From Variovorax sp. Sphag1AA (GTDB lineage Bacteria; Pseudomonadota; Gammaproteobacteria; Burkholderiales; Burkholderiaceae_C): a stretch of 64,000 nt of DNA. A model generated the notes under the pieces. It was given only the letters and a program-made list of their open reading frames with translations, did no database searches and was not told where the DNA came from. Shown here in pieces: positions 43,488-52,146 of this stretch; positions within the stretch are counted from its first letter, which is position 1; each line of letters opens with the position of its first letter. Where the stretch lies: NCBI RefSeq assembly GCF_014192575.1, contig NZ_JACHYC010000007.1, positions 372,001-436,000 on the forward strand. Reading direction: 5' to 3'. Both the position numbers and the translations under genes were made by a program.

Positions 43488-44818
43488 GATTTCTCGATCT
43501 CTTCAACGGGTAGGGAGGTTTTCGAAGCGGTTGCGGCGCGCGATTTGCGTCGATAGGCGGGGACGTCGCTCAGCTTCAGGCCTTCGGGCACATGGCGATG
43601 TTTGGCATGACCCACGCGCTGTGCGCGGTAGATCCCTGTGTGACCGGAAAAGAGGTAGGCGAGAACACAGGCCACGACTGCGTAGACCCCTATCTCGGCG
43701 CCGAACAATTCGATGGCCATGAGCGTGCAGGCCAGGGGCGTGTTCGCCGCGCCGGCAAAGACCGCGACGAAGCCGAGCGCTGCAAGCAGGGGAACCGGCA
43801 TATGCAGGAGCGGCGCCATCGCGTTGCCCAGCGTGGCGCCGATGTAGAACAGTGGCGTGACCTCTCCGCCCTTGAATCCGGTGCCGATGGACGCCACGGT
43901 GTAGGCCATCTTGGCCGCGAAGTCCCATGGCGCCACCGGTTGGGAGAAGGACTCGACAATGACCGGAATGCCGAGACCTGCGTAGCGAGGACCGCCCACG
44001 GTCCACATGGCGGTCGCGATCAGCGCGCCGCCAATGAGAGGGCGCAGCGGTGCATAGGAAATGTACCGCTTAGCGAAACCGGAGAGCCAGTGCGTCGCAT
44101 CGGCAAAGAGCATGCCGACGATGCCGAAGACACCGCCGGCCAACAGCACCGCGGTGACGCCCCAAACGCTCAGCGGCGGTATGGTGCCTGCCACGTAGTG
44201 GGTGTGATGCACGCCCAGGAAGTGCGTCGTCTGCGCACCGACGATTGCTGCGACGACGCAGGCGAGCAGCGCGTCGTAGCGCAACTTGCCAATTGCGAGG
44301 ACCTCCAGTCCAAAGAGAGCGCCGGCCAGGGGCGTTCCGAAGATGGATGCGAAGCCGGCGCTGATGCCCGCCATCAGGAGGATGCGGCGGTCCTCATGCT
44401 TGAGCTTGAACGCGTGAGTAACTTGGTCCGCGAGCGCGCCGCCCATCTGCACAGCGGTGCCTTCTCGACCGACGGAAGCGCCGACCAGATGGGAGAGGAC
44501 GGTGCTTCCCAGGATGAGCGGGACCATGCGCAGTGGTATGACCTTCTGCGGATCGTGGATCTCGTCGATCAGGAGGTTGTTGCCAGCCTCAACGCGCTGG
44601 CCGACCTTGAGGTAGAGCCAGCTCACCACGAAGCCGGCAATGGGCATGCACCAGATCAGCCACTGATGCGATTCGCGTGTCGAGGTCGCAGCCTCGAGAG
44701 CCAGGAGGAAGACAGCGGATGCGGCGCCTGCCAGCGCGCCCACGGCCGTCGACAGCAACAGCCATTTCGTCGCGTGCGGAAAGAGCGCGAGCTGTTCAGG
44801 GTGTTTGGAATACATCAT
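43484..44818 (-). CDS. eriC: CLC-F type fluoride/proton antiporter
   Basis: A 444-residue CLC-family protein. GREGTAVQMGGALAD (about residue 105) is the second CLC signature with Met where chloride CLCs often have other residues, as seen in the fluoride-exporting CLC-F clade; GTGFKGGEVTPLFYIGATLG matches the later CLC-F signature. It exports F- in exchange for H+. Start ATG at 44818 or 44815, both without a strong ribosome binding site. A fluoride riboswitch lies 76 bases upstream. Clade assignment is by motif and context. Confidence 0.9.
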   Translation of the reverse strand: MMYSKHPEQLALFPHATKWLLLSTAVGALAGAASAVFLLALEAATSTRESHQWLIWCMPIAGFVVSWLYLKVGQRVEAGNNLLIDEIHDPQKVIPLRMVPLILGSTVLSHLVGASVGREGTAVQMGGALADQVTHAFKLKHEDRRILLMAGISAGFASIFGTPLAGALFGLEVLAIGKLRYDALLACVVAAIVGAQTTHFLGVHHTHYVAGTIPPLSVWGVTAVLLAGGVFGIVGMLFADATHWLSGFAKRYISYAPLRPLIGGALIATAMWTVGGPRYAGLGIPVIVESFSQPVAPWDFAAKMAYTVASIGTGFKGGEVTPLFYIGATLGNAMAPLLHMPVPLLAALGFVAVFAGAANTPLACTLMAIELFGAEIGVYAVVACVLAYLFSGHTGIYRAQRVGHAKHRHVPEGLKLSDVPAYRRKSRAATASKTSLPVEEIEKS

Positions 44819-44893
44819 CGAATCAAAGTGTTGAACACACCTGATCGATGACGCTTGGCGCACGCCTACAGCGACCTGGTCGACCAGGACTCC

Positions 44894-44953
44894 GTAGGCA
44901 TCATCAGCTCCGCAACTGTCGCTGCGGGCGGTTCGGGGAGGAATGCCATCTCC
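44894..44953 (-). promoter_or_regulatory. Fluoride riboswitch 2 (unit: CLC-F, DUF190-like)
   Basis: GGAGATGGCATTCCTCC, ACCGCC and GCTGATGATGCCTAC in order on the reverse strand; the variable stem between them is longer than in the others. Downstream GCCTACGGAGTCCTGGT ... GTAGGC can pair with the aptamer's 3' end. The -10 box TAGAAT lies nine bases upstream; no good -35 was found. No U-tract follows the hairpin. Confidence 0.93.
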
Positions 44954-45173
44954 GTAGCGGCGATTCTAGCAATACAACGCGCAGGCCCTTCGCTGGCGAA
45001 GTTTGCGGGCGCCGTGTGTGGCATCCAGCCGATGGTGGTCCATGTTGATCCGACAGCCGAATACCCGTCGCAAGAGAGGTCTGCAAGCTCAAGTGGGTAG
45101 GATTGGCGCGGTCAAAAGCGTTGACGCTGCTGACGGGGCGGCGGCTGCCTGTACAGAATGAGGAGGTGAACGG

Positions 45174-45722
45174 ATGGTGGGATTCGTTGTGGTGAGCGGC
45201 CTTCCTGCCAGCGGCAAGTCCACGGTCGCAAGAAGTCTGGCGGACCAACTCTCCATCCCGCTTCTCGACAAGGATGACTTTCTTGAGGCACTCTTTCCCC
45301 CCGCAGGTGTCGATGATGAAACTCTGCGTCGCAAGCTCAGCCGACAAGCTGATGAGGAGTTCCGCTATGCGGCAACGCGCTTGTCGGGCGCTCTCCTGAC
45401 ATCTTGGTGGCGCCATCCAGGCTCATGCCGCGATTCCGGGACACCTACCTCGTGGTTGGGGACACTCCAGGCGCCTTTGGTGGAGGTACATTGCCGCTGT
45501 TCCGCAAGAGCGGCCGTAGCCAGGTTTGTTGCGCGGTCTCGGCATCCTGGCCACCGTGATGGTGTACGGTCGCACGCTGAGTTGGTGGCGAGTTTCGAAG
45601 AACAAGAAGCGCTGGGCTCCCTCGGCTTGGGCTATTGCATAGACGTCGATACCGAAAGCGAAGTGCAGACCCGCGGGGTGGGTCTAGCCGTCGCTCAAGC
45701 GCTGGTCGAGCTTTCCGGCTGA
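45174..45722 (+). CDS. P-loop kinase-like protein
   Basis: A 182-residue AAA_33/gluconokinase-like P-loop protein. Walker A is GLPASGKST near the start (VVSGLPASGKSTVARSLADQ), then DKDDFLEALF, and RFVARSRHPGHRD as a lid arginine region. It phosphorylates an unknown small molecule. ATG 45174 follows GAGGAGG. It is the only forward-strand gene between the CLC-F and crcB units and has no riboswitch of its own. Confidence 0.75.
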   Translation: MVGFVVVSGLPASGKSTVARSLADQLSIPLLDKDDFLEALFPPAGVDDETLRRKLSRQADEEFRYAATRLSGALLTSWWRHPGSCRDSGTPTSWLGTLQAPLVEVHCRCSARAAVARFVARSRHPGHRDGVRSHAELVASFEEQEALGSLGLGYCIDVDTESEVQTRGVGLAVAQALVELSG

Positions 45723-45803
45723 TGGCCTGGGCGACCGTCGAGTGTCCGTCTGGCGAGGCGCCGAAGCGTCGGCCTTCTGATCTGTCGGTATTGCGCTGGC
45801 CGA

Positions 45804-46208
45804 TCAAGGTACAACCATTACAGTACATGGCGCTCGATCGATGACACGCTTCGCTGTCGACAGCTCCATGCAACGCTGCAAGAGATTTCGGTGCCGGTGG
45901 CCCATGACGATGGGGTCAGCCTCGAGGCGCGTGGCGACTTCGACGATGGTCGGTGCTGTGATGCCGTCAACTACCTCAATATCGAGCTCCACACCCACCG
46001 CGGCCGCCCGTTCGCGCAAAGGTTTCATGCGAGCCCAGCTGATCACGCGAAGCTTGTCGTGCATCACGTGGGTCTCAGCTTCCGGTGCCCAGACGACTGT
46101 AAGGACGTAGAGCTTTGAAGCACGCTGGCGCGCCATGTCCAGAGCCGTCTGGAAGGCATGATCTGCGGGGTCGGTACCGTCGTAGGCTAAAAGAATGGGA
46201 TGGTTCAT
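45804..46208 (-). CDS. uspA: Universal stress protein, last gene of riboswitch unit 3
   Basis: A 134-residue UspA-fold protein (HPILLAYDGTDPADHAFQTA; ADPIVMGHRHRNLLQRCMEL near the end). The ATP-binding GxxG pattern is partly changed (GHRHRN). ATG 46208 is preferred over the GTG at 46214 because GGAGG is nine bases before the ATG. Last gene after crcB and the HIT gene. It ends 82 bases from the convergent kinase. Confidence 0.88.
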   Translation of the reverse strand: MNHPILLAYDGTDPADHAFQTALDMARQRASKLYVLTVVWAPEAETHVMHDKLRVISWARMKPLRERAAAVGVELDIEVVDGITAPTIVEVATRLEADPIVMGHRHRNLLQRCMELSTAKRVIDRAPCTVMVVP

Positions 46209-46243
46209 GGTCACTCGCCTCCTGCTGGCCTGCCAGCGTCCGC

Positions 46244-46615
46244 TCAGTACGACTGCTTGCGCGGAATGACCCTCCGAACGCCACCACGAGGTTCGGGTGT
46301 GTCTCCGTTGTATCGAGGGATCAGGTGCACATGGACATGCCCGATCGTCTGGCCCGCGGCGTCGCCCACATTCACGCCGACGTTGAAGCCGTCAGGGTGG
46401 TGATCTTTGCGGACGCGCTCGTGCGCCTGCAGTAGCAACGCCATGAGCGCTTCACGCTCGGCCGGCGTGACCTCGAAGAAGTCCGCGACATGCCGGCGCG
46501 TGAGAACCAGGAGATGTCCCGGCGACACTGGATTGATGTCCCAGCGCGCGAATGCGAGAGCGTTCTCCAACACGGGCTCACCGGGTGCGCAGAATGGGCA
46601 GTTCAGGTTTTCCAT
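46244..46615 (-). CDS. HIT-family nucleotide hydrolase
   Basis: A 123-residue histidine-triad protein. NCPFCAPGEPV is the N-terminal zinc-type motif, PVSPGHLLVLTRRHVADFFE a core strand, and IGHVHVHLIPRYNGD the triad. HIT proteins split nucleoside phosphoramidates, sulfates or dinucleotides. Known in vitro work on HIT enzymes includes hydrolysis of adenosine phosphorofluoridate, so a role in clearing fluorinated nucleotides is a testable idea. The gene lies between crcB and uspA, 12 and 35 bases away. Confidence 0.9.
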   Translation of the reverse strand: MENLNCPFCAPGEPVLENALAFARWDINPVSPGHLLVLTRRHVADFFEVTPAEREALMALLLQAHERVRKDHHPDGFNVGVNVGDAAGQTIGHVHVHLIPRYNGDTPEPRGGVRRVIPRKQSY

Positions 46616-46627
46616 GACGGTCTCGCG

Positions 46628-47017
46628 CTAGGTCTTGATGGTCACCAAGTTGATCAGCAAGATGCCGATCGCGGTGAGGAACAGTGAACCGGCCAGATGC
46701 AAGCTGGCGGCTCCCAGTGCCCACCAGTACTGTTGCCGGCCGATCAATGTGACGATCTCGAAAGAGAAGGTCGAAAAGGTCGTCAAGCCGCCCATGAATC
46801 CAGTGATCACGAGCAGTCGCCATTCAGGCGGCAGGCTTGAGTTGTTCTGAAAAAAAGCGCTGGCGACACCGACCAGCAGCCCGCCAATCAGATTGGCGGC
46901 GACGGTTCCCATCGGGATGGTCGGGAAGACGGGGTTGAGCCAACTTCCCAACCACCAGCGCAGTAGTGCACCGAGCCCGGCACCACCGAAGACAACCAAT
47001 GCTGAAAGACCGCTCAT
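46628..47017 (-). CDS. crcB: CrcB/Fluc fluoride channel
   Basis: A 129-residue, four-helix Fluc channel, active as a dual-topology dimer that lets F- leave the cell. GGAGLGALLRWWLGS (first helix), MGTVAANLIGGLLVG (the N of the pore) and GFMGGLTTFSTFSFE (the Phe box and Thr/Ser track) are all present. AAGGAG precedes ATG 47017. A single full-length copy, with no paired homologue. First gene of the unit; a fluoride riboswitch starts 96 bases upstream. Confidence 0.96.
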   Translation of the reverse strand: MSGLSALVVFGGAGLGALLRWWLGSWLNPVFPTIPMGTVAANLIGGLLVGVASAFFQNNSSLPPEWRLLVITGFMGGLTTFSTFSFEIVTLIGRQQYWWALGAASLHLAGSLFLTAIGILLINLVTIKT

Positions 47018-47112
47018 GTCGCTCCTTGTCCGATAGGACCCTGGCGACGTCGGTCTGGCAAGAGGCGCATTGAGCGCACGTGATGCCTACACCACCCCGC
47101 CAGGGGTTGGTC

Positions 47113-47160
47113 GTAGGCATCATCAGCCCTCGCGGGCGGTTTCGGAGGTATGCCATCTCC
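47113..47160 (-). promoter_or_regulatory. Fluoride riboswitch 3 (unit: crcB, HIT, UspA)
   Basis: GGAGATGGCATACCTCC, ACCGCC and GGCTGATGATGCCTAC on the reverse strand. Downstream TGATGCCTAC ... GTAGGCATCA forms a 10-bp stem that uses the aptamer's 3' end. No clear U-tract follows, so the control may be at translation or rely on Rho. Confidence 0.95.
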
Positions 47161-47170
47161 GTCGAAAGTC

Positions 47171-47199
47171 AGTATATCGGCGTGCTACGACACCGGCAA
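47171..47199 (-). promoter_or_regulatory. Sigma-70 promoter of riboswitch unit 3
   Basis: TTGCCG - 17 bases - TATACT, ending 10 bases before the aptamer. Confidence 0.82.
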
Positions 47200-47216
47200 T
47201 TTGCCTGATATTCGCT

Positions 47217-47759
47217 TTAGACGATGCGCAGCCAGGCCCCCAGGACCGCAACGATCCCGCCGGCCAGCGCGAACGCGATGGCCCAGCACGACTTGCAGCT
47301 CCTCGTTGCATAGCCGACGCCCGAGCCGAAGAGCATCAGACAGAGGATCGAAGCGACGATCGCGTTCTGCCGCGATCCCGGTACCACGCTCGCAACCAAC
47401 AGCGGCAAGGATGCGCCGACGAACGCGCAGGAGCCTGCCAGGAGCGCCGCCCCAAGGGAGTCTCTCAGCGCGATTTGGCCGAGGCGGCTGCTCACGATTC
47501 GCCCGTGATGGGTCAGGTTCAACTGCTGGGCAATGTGCACCAGCTGTCCGCGCTGTCGCGCGTACTCGGCGGCGAAGAAGACCACCACCTCCGGACATCC
47601 CGCCACGATGCCGACTCTCACGGCAAGGTCGAGATCCAGCAAGGCGCTTCCATCGAGAATCTTTCCGGTGGCCAGGATCAGCGCGGTGAGCATGCCTTCG
47701 GCGAGGCCGGTGACCAGGAAAAAGAGATGCTCACGCTGAAGGGCCCATTTCGCTGTCAC
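47217..47759 (-). CDS. VIT/CCC1-like membrane protein, last gene of unit 4
   Basis: A 180-residue membrane protein with about five segments. FFAAEYARQRGQLVHIAQQL (about residue 60) followed by NLTHHGRIVSSRLGQ resembles the cytoplasmic motif of VIT1/CCC1 iron/manganese transporters, and GASLPLLVASVVPG a family helix. It is shorter than usual. Start is GTG 47759, overlapping the DUF211 stop. A metal transport role would fit with Mg/Mn-fluoride chemistry but is a guess. Confidence 0.65.
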   Translation of the reverse strand: MTAKWALQREHLFFLVTGLAEGMLTALILATGKILDGSALLDLDLAVRVGIVAGCPEVVVFFAAEYARQRGQLVHIAQQLNLTHHGRIVSSRLGQIALRDSLGAALLAGSCAFVGASLPLLVASVVPGSRQNAIVASILCLMLFGSGVGYATRSCKSCWAIAFALAGGIVAVLGAWLRIV

Positions 47760-48043
47760 GTCCGACCCCGTTTGATCTCCTCCACGATCCGGTCGCCGGC
47801 CACGAGTTGATCGATGCTGTGCACCACCGCCCCAACGTGCTCGATGGCGTTCACGAAATCCTCGTACACGAGGTTTTGTCCTTCGATCGTGACGTTGAAG
47901 CCCACGGTCTCAATATCGATCTCGGTGACTGTGAGGTTGACCGACTCAACCCCCTTGACGCTGCTTATCGCATCGGCGAGGTCGATCAGGGTCGGCGTGC
48001 TGACGGCCTTGTCCACGTCCAGCACGAGTCTGCGAACGTTCAT
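47756..48043 (-). CDS. DUF211 protein
   Basis: A 95-residue DUF211 protein: VRRLVLDVDKAVSTPTLIDL at the start, and SVNLTVTEIDIETVGFNVTI in the middle. The family has a ferredoxin-like fold and is best known from archaea; its function is unknown. AAGGAG precedes the ATG. Placed between a dynamin-like GTPase and a VIT-like membrane protein, it could be a regulatory subunit of the latter. Confidence 0.85.
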   Translation of the reverse strand: MNVRRLVLDVDKAVSTPTLIDLADAISSVKGVESVNLTVTEIDIETVGFNVTIEGQNLVYEDFVNAIEHVGAVVHSIDQLVAGDRIVEEIKRGRT

Positions 48044-48060
48044 GTGTGGTCTCCTTTCTG

Positions 48061-50061
48061 CTATGCGACCCGCTCTCGATCGTTGGGCGGAGCGCGCAAG
48101 CTCTCCAGGTCGCCGGCAATGCGTTGCGGGAGGCTCTGCAGCCGACGTCGCTCGTGAAGGAAGGCGAGCTGCAGTCGCTCAAGGGCATCGATGCGCCACA
48201 ACCCGAGACCGACCAGGTGGTTCGCAAGCTCGGTGTAGACGAGCATTCGCAAGCCGCGACTTGCCAATACGCGTTGTACCCACCACCGCAAGGGCCAGAT
48301 TCCGAAGGCCGCGAACCAGGGCACTGGAAGGACTGTGCTCGGAAGCCGCGCGACCCCGGTAAACGCCGGGGCGTCCCTGACCTGAAAAGTCTCCGGGTCA
48401 GGGGCGCCACCCGAGCGCCTCAACGCATCGACACAGCCGTCGGCGAGGGTACGAATCTCGTTGGACACATCATTCGTCTCGGTGCCCGCCCGGGCCGTCA
48501 GAGAGGCCGCGATCAACGAGGTGAGGTCCAGCACCGGATCGATGCCTGTCCTCCCGAGAACGGCCGCGTTGTGCGCCACCTCTGCGATCAGGCAGTGTGT
48601 CAGTCGCCTGGCATCGGCTTGTAGCGAGGCCCTCTTGCTGGCAGCTTGTTCTAGGGTTGAGCGGACTTGCTTCAGCGATTCATCGGCCTGCGCAGGAGAC
48701 TCGGGCGTGTCGGAGAGCCGTCGCTCCAGGGCGTCGACGACCGCCGTCCGCAAGGCTTGGAGCTTCCTTTGCACTGAAACCTGTCGTAGCGTCTCGCGCT
48801 GCGCGATGCACGGCTCGAGCCCGCGCACGATCCAGTCGTCCCTCAAATCCGCATCGTTGCCGAGACAGCTGACGAAGAAGATCGGGATGTCGATGCCGTT
48901 GCGAACCAGCAGTTGATCGATGACATGGCCGCAGACGGTCCATCGGTCCTCCTTGCTGAGCCTATCCGCCTTGCTGAGAAGCACGATGACCTTCGACCCT
49001 GAGCGCAGCAGTGCGCCGATCACGGTCGCTTCAGTCATTGAGAGTGTTCCCGAGACGTCGATCAGGACGATGCCAAGGTCGCACGCGGGCATTGTCGCGA
49101 TGGTCTCATCGGAAAGAGGCGGTGTGTCGACCAAGGTGATGCCGTTCTCAAGCCGGCCGATTGGTAGTTCCATGACCACGCGAGAGATCCTCTTTCCATT
49201 GTCGGGATTGAAGTGTTCGGCCGCGAATTCCGCGATTCGATCGGGCGAAAACGACTCTTTGGACCCGCCGGCAACCTGGGCTTCACCTCGCGCTCGGCCT
49301 GCGTGGCGCAACACGATCGGCGCCGTCGTGACGGGTGTGGGGCCGACCGGCAGGACCGCGCTTCCGAGCAGGTAGTTCAGCAAGGTCGATTTGCCCGAAT
49401 TGGCGGTTCCGAACACCGCGACCATGTAGTCGCCGGCATGAATGCGATCTGCGAGCGAATCGAGTGGCGCGCGAAGTGCGACGAAGCCGTACGTGATGAC
49501 CATCCGGTGCAGCTGATCCATCTCCGTGCCGGTGGTGGGCCTCATGCTGTCGCCCGCTGTGTCAGAGCCTGCATCGAAAAGGGCCCGTTGTAGATCCCCT
49601 AGCGGCCCGAGCAACTGCGCGACGATGCGATGCAGCTCGGCTTCCTCCGTGTCGCGCAGTTGAAGGCCCTCGACGCGCATGGCGCTCGGACCCAGCCCGA
49701 TCAAGGTGCTCCTTGCCTGATGCAACGCTGTCCTGACATCGCACAGAGCGCTGGTGCCAGGTGGCGGTGCGACGAAATGATGCTTCGCAAGGATCCGCTC
49801 CATCTCGGCGCGAAGACGTTGCGTTCCTTCCTCGAGCGCGCGGCGTTGCAGGGGCCCGATGTCGGCGACCCGAATGGGGAACGGAGAGCACCTCTCGGCC
49901 GCATCGACACATTGCAGAACCTCGGTGAGCAACCCATCGAGGCGTGCGAGGCGTGATTGCAAGCGGGAACGGCTGTGCTCGGAGAGTTCGCTCCCGGGGG
50001 GGCCACCGGAAAGCAAGCTTCGAAGCGACTTGCCCATCGGCGTGGCGTCGGTTCTGCGCAT
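48061..50061 (-). CDS. Dynamin-like GTPase 1
   Basis: A 666-residue large GTPase. The GTPase domain starts near residue 210: P-loop VFGTANSGKSTLLNYLLGS (218-226 core), switch Thr in GPTPVTTAPIVLRH, DTPP in place of DTPG (LVDTPPLSDE) and SKAD as the G4 motif. Long helical regions lie on both sides, and two aromatic/proline stretches (LPVPWFAAFGIWPLRWWVQR) near residue 590 could insert in the membrane. Bacterial dynamins remodel or protect the inner membrane. It follows the SdhA-like gene by 15 bases. DTPP is an unusual G3. Confidence 0.85.
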   Translation of the reverse strand: MRRTDATPMGKSLRSLLSGGPPGSELSEHSRSRLQSRLARLDGLLTEVLQCVDAAERCSPFPIRVADIGPLQRRALEEGTQRLRAEMERILAKHHFVAPPPGTSALCDVRTALHQARSTLIGLGPSAMRVEGLQLRDTEEAELHRIVAQLLGPLGDLQRALFDAGSDTAGDSMRPTTGTEMDQLHRMVITYGFVALRAPLDSLADRIHAGDYMVAVFGTANSGKSTLLNYLLGSAVLPVGPTPVTTAPIVLRHAGRARGEAQVAGGSKESFSPDRIAEFAAEHFNPDNGKRISRVVMELPIGRLENGITLVDTPPLSDETIATMPACDLGIVLIDVSGTLSMTEATVIGALLRSGSKVIVLLSKADRLSKEDRWTVCGHVIDQLLVRNGIDIPIFFVSCLGNDADLRDDWIVRGLEPCIAQRETLRQVSVQRKLQALRTAVVDALERRLSDTPESPAQADESLKQVRSTLEQAASKRASLQADARRLTHCLIAEVAHNAAVLGRTGIDPVLDLTSLIAASLTARAGTETNDVSNEIRTLADGCVDALRRSGGAPDPETFQVRDAPAFTGVARLPSTVLPVPWFAAFGIWPLRWWVQRVLASRGLRMLVYTELANHLVGLGLWRIDALERLQLAFLHERRRLQSLPQRIAGDLESLRAPPNDRERVA

Positions 50062-50076
50062 CGATCACTCCCGCGA

Positions 50077-51894
50077 CTAGAACGTGCGCACCTTGGGCGC
50101 CACACTTTCGACGGTCAAGGGCTGAAGACGAACCGGCTTGTAGTCGAGGCGATTGCCCTCGCGATACCACAAGGTGTGCTTCAGCCACTCGACATCGTTG
50201 CGGCCCAAGGGGTAACGGGCGTCGTCGACCGGGTACTCATAGTCCATCACCATGTGCGCTCCACGACATTCATGGCGCGCCGCCGCAGAGACGATCGTGG
50301 CCTGAGCGACCTCAATGAGGTTCTCGACCTCCAGCGCTTCGATGCGAGCGGTGTTGAAGACCCTGGAGTTGTCTGCAAGGCCGATTCGTTTCGTGCGCTC
50401 AGAAAGCTCTGCAACCTTGACCACTCCTTCGTCCAGGCTGGCCTGGGTCCGGAATACCGCGGCGTGCTGCTGCATCGTGGCTCGGATGTCGTCGGCGACC
50501 TTCTGCGAATACTCGCCCGTAGAAGAGCCGTCGAGCCTCGAGAGCCTTGCAAGAGAGCGCTCCGCTGCATCTTGCGGGAGGTCCTTGTGCTCGCGGTCGT
50601 CCCGAGCCTGCGCGACGATATGGTTTCCCGCCGCGCGGCCGAACACCATCAGATCAAGCAGCGAATTGCAACCGAGGCGATTCGCGCCGTGGACGCTGAC
50701 GCACGAGCATTCGCCGACCGCATAGAGACCCTCAACGACAGAGTTCGGCTCGCCGGCCCTCGGCACGACCACCTGCCCGTTCATGTCGGTCGGGATGCCT
50801 CCCATCTGATAGTGCAACGCGGGTACGACGGGGATCGGGTATCGCGTGATGTCGACATTGGCGAAGTTCTGTCCGATCTCGAAGATCGAAGGCAGCCTCT
50901 TCATGATCGTCTCGCTTCCGAGATGCGTCATGTCCAACATCACGTAGTCCTTGCGTGGGCCGCAGCCGCGGCCTTCCTTGATCTCCTGGTCCATGGAGCG
51001 CGAGACGAAGTCGCGTGGCGCCAAATCCCTGAGCGTCGGGGCATAGCGCTCCATGAATGGCTCGCCATCCGCATTGCGCAGGATGGCCCCCTCGCCGCGG
51101 CACCCTTCAGTCAGCAACACGCCAGCGCCGGCCACCCCCGTTGGGTGGAATTGCCAGAATTCCATGTCCTGCAGGGGGATGCCTGCCCGCGCTGCCATGC
51201 CCATGCCGTCGCCCGTGTTGGTGTAGGCGTTGGTTGAAGCCGCGAAGATCCGCCCGCCGCCTCCTGTGGCGATCATGGTTGTCTTCGCCTGAAGGATGTG
51301 GATGTCCCCCGTCTCGATCTCGAGCGCGGTGACGCCGAGCGCCTCGCCCGCAGCGTTCTGGATCAGATCGAGCGCCATCCACTCGACGAAAAAGGTCGTG
51401 CGTAGCTTGACGTTCTGCTGATAGAGGGTGTGGAGCAGGGCGTGGCCGGTGCGATCCGCTGCAGCGCAGGCGCGCTGAACCGCCTTCTCGCCGTAGTTGG
51501 CCGTGTGTCCGCCGAACGGGCGTTGATAGATCGTCCCGTCCGGATTGCGATCGAAGGGCATCCCAAAATGCTCAAGCTCATAGACAAGCGTCGGCGCCTC
51601 GCGGCACATGAACTCAATGGCGTCCTGGTCTCCGAGCCAGTCGGACCCCTTGATGGTGTCATAGAAGTGGTAGTGCCAGTTGTCTTCGCTCATGTTCGCA
51701 AGCGACGCCGCGATTCCACCTTGCGCGGCGACTGTGTGGGAGCGCGTGGGAAACACCTTGGAGACCACGGCCACGTTGAGACCGGCGCGCGCCAGCTGCA
51801 GCGAGGCCCGCATGCCTGCTCCGCCGGCGCCCACGATCACCACATCGAACTTGCGTTTCGGGACGGAAGAGATTGGCAGCATGGCGGTCTTCAC
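50077..51894 (-). CDS. sdhA: Succinate dehydrogenase/fumarate reductase flavoprotein, lone copy
   Basis: A 605-residue SdhA/FrdA-type flavoprotein, normal length. VVIVGAGGAGMRASLQLARA binds FAD; RSHTVAAQGGIAASL has the His for covalent FAD; EFWQFHPTGVAGAG, GEGAILRNADGEPF, ALHYQMGGIPTDMNG and ANRLGCNSLLDLMVFGRAAG carry the substrate His and Arg residues. All look intact. No sdhB, sdhC or sdhD is adjacent, so it must pair with the housekeeping complex or act alone. Fluoride is a classic inhibitor of succinate dehydrogenase. The start is GTG 51894; an ATG lies four codons on. First gene of the unit. Confidence 0.9.
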   Translation of the reverse strand: MKTAMLPISSVPKRKFDVVIVGAGGAGMRASLQLARAGLNVAVVSKVFPTRSHTVAAQGGIAASLANMSEDNWHYHFYDTIKGSDWLGDQDAIEFMCREAPTLVYELEHFGMPFDRNPDGTIYQRPFGGHTANYGEKAVQRACAAADRTGHALLHTLYQQNVKLRTTFFVEWMALDLIQNAAGEALGVTALEIETGDIHILQAKTTMIATGGGGRIFAASTNAYTNTGDGMGMAARAGIPLQDMEFWQFHPTGVAGAGVLLTEGCRGEGAILRNADGEPFMERYAPTLRDLAPRDFVSRSMDQEIKEGRGCGPRKDYVMLDMTHLGSETIMKRLPSIFEIGQNFANVDITRYPIPVVPALHYQMGGIPTDMNGQVVVPRAGEPNSVVEGLYAVGECSCVSVHGANRLGCNSLLDLMVFGRAAGNHIVAQARDDREHKDLPQDAAERSLARLSRLDGSSTGEYSQKVADDIRATMQQHAAVFRTQASLDEGVVKVAELSERTKRIGLADNSRVFNTARIEALEVENLIEVAQATIVSAAARHECRGAHMVMDYEYPVDDARYPLGRNDVEWLKHTLWYREGNRLDYKPVRLQPLTVESVAPKVRTF

Positions 51895-51984
51895 GAGCCT
51901 GGAAGGATCGACGAGACCGAAGCGATTGACGCATGGATGTGCGCTATGCGCGCAGCACGCCTACACCGCCCGCTTCGGGGCCTG

Positions 51985-52033
51985 GTAGGCATCATCGGCC
52001 CTCACGGGCGGTTCTCGGAGGCATGCCATCTCC
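51985..52033 (-). promoter_or_regulatory. Fluoride riboswitch 4 (unit: SdhA, dynamin 1, DUF211, VIT)
   Basis: GGAGATGGCATGCCTCC, ACCGCC and GGCCGATGATGCCTACC on the reverse strand; the 3' part has GGCCGATG instead of the usual GGCTGATG. Downstream GCCTACC ... GTAGGC can pair across it. Divergent from riboswitch 5. Confidence 0.93.
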
Positions 52034-52043
52034 GCTGCGACCC

Positions 52044-52072
52044 AGTATATCGATGAGGCCATGCCGCAGCAA
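52044..52072 (-). promoter_or_regulatory. Sigma-70 promoter of riboswitch unit 4
   Basis: TTGCTG - 17 bases - TATACT, ending 10 bases before the aptamer. Confidence 0.82.
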
Positions 52073-52109
52073 ACACACTGCTGCTTCAGCGGCTGCCTGC
52101 TGCAGAGAA

Positions 52110-52138
52110 TTGCGAACCGTGGGGCGCACTCGTATAGT
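52110..52138 (+). promoter_or_regulatory. Sigma-70 promoter of riboswitch unit 5
   Basis: TTGCGA - 17 bases - TATAGT, ending eight bases before the aptamer. Back to back with the promoter of unit 4. Confidence 0.82.
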
Positions 52139-52146
52139 GGCCCTTT

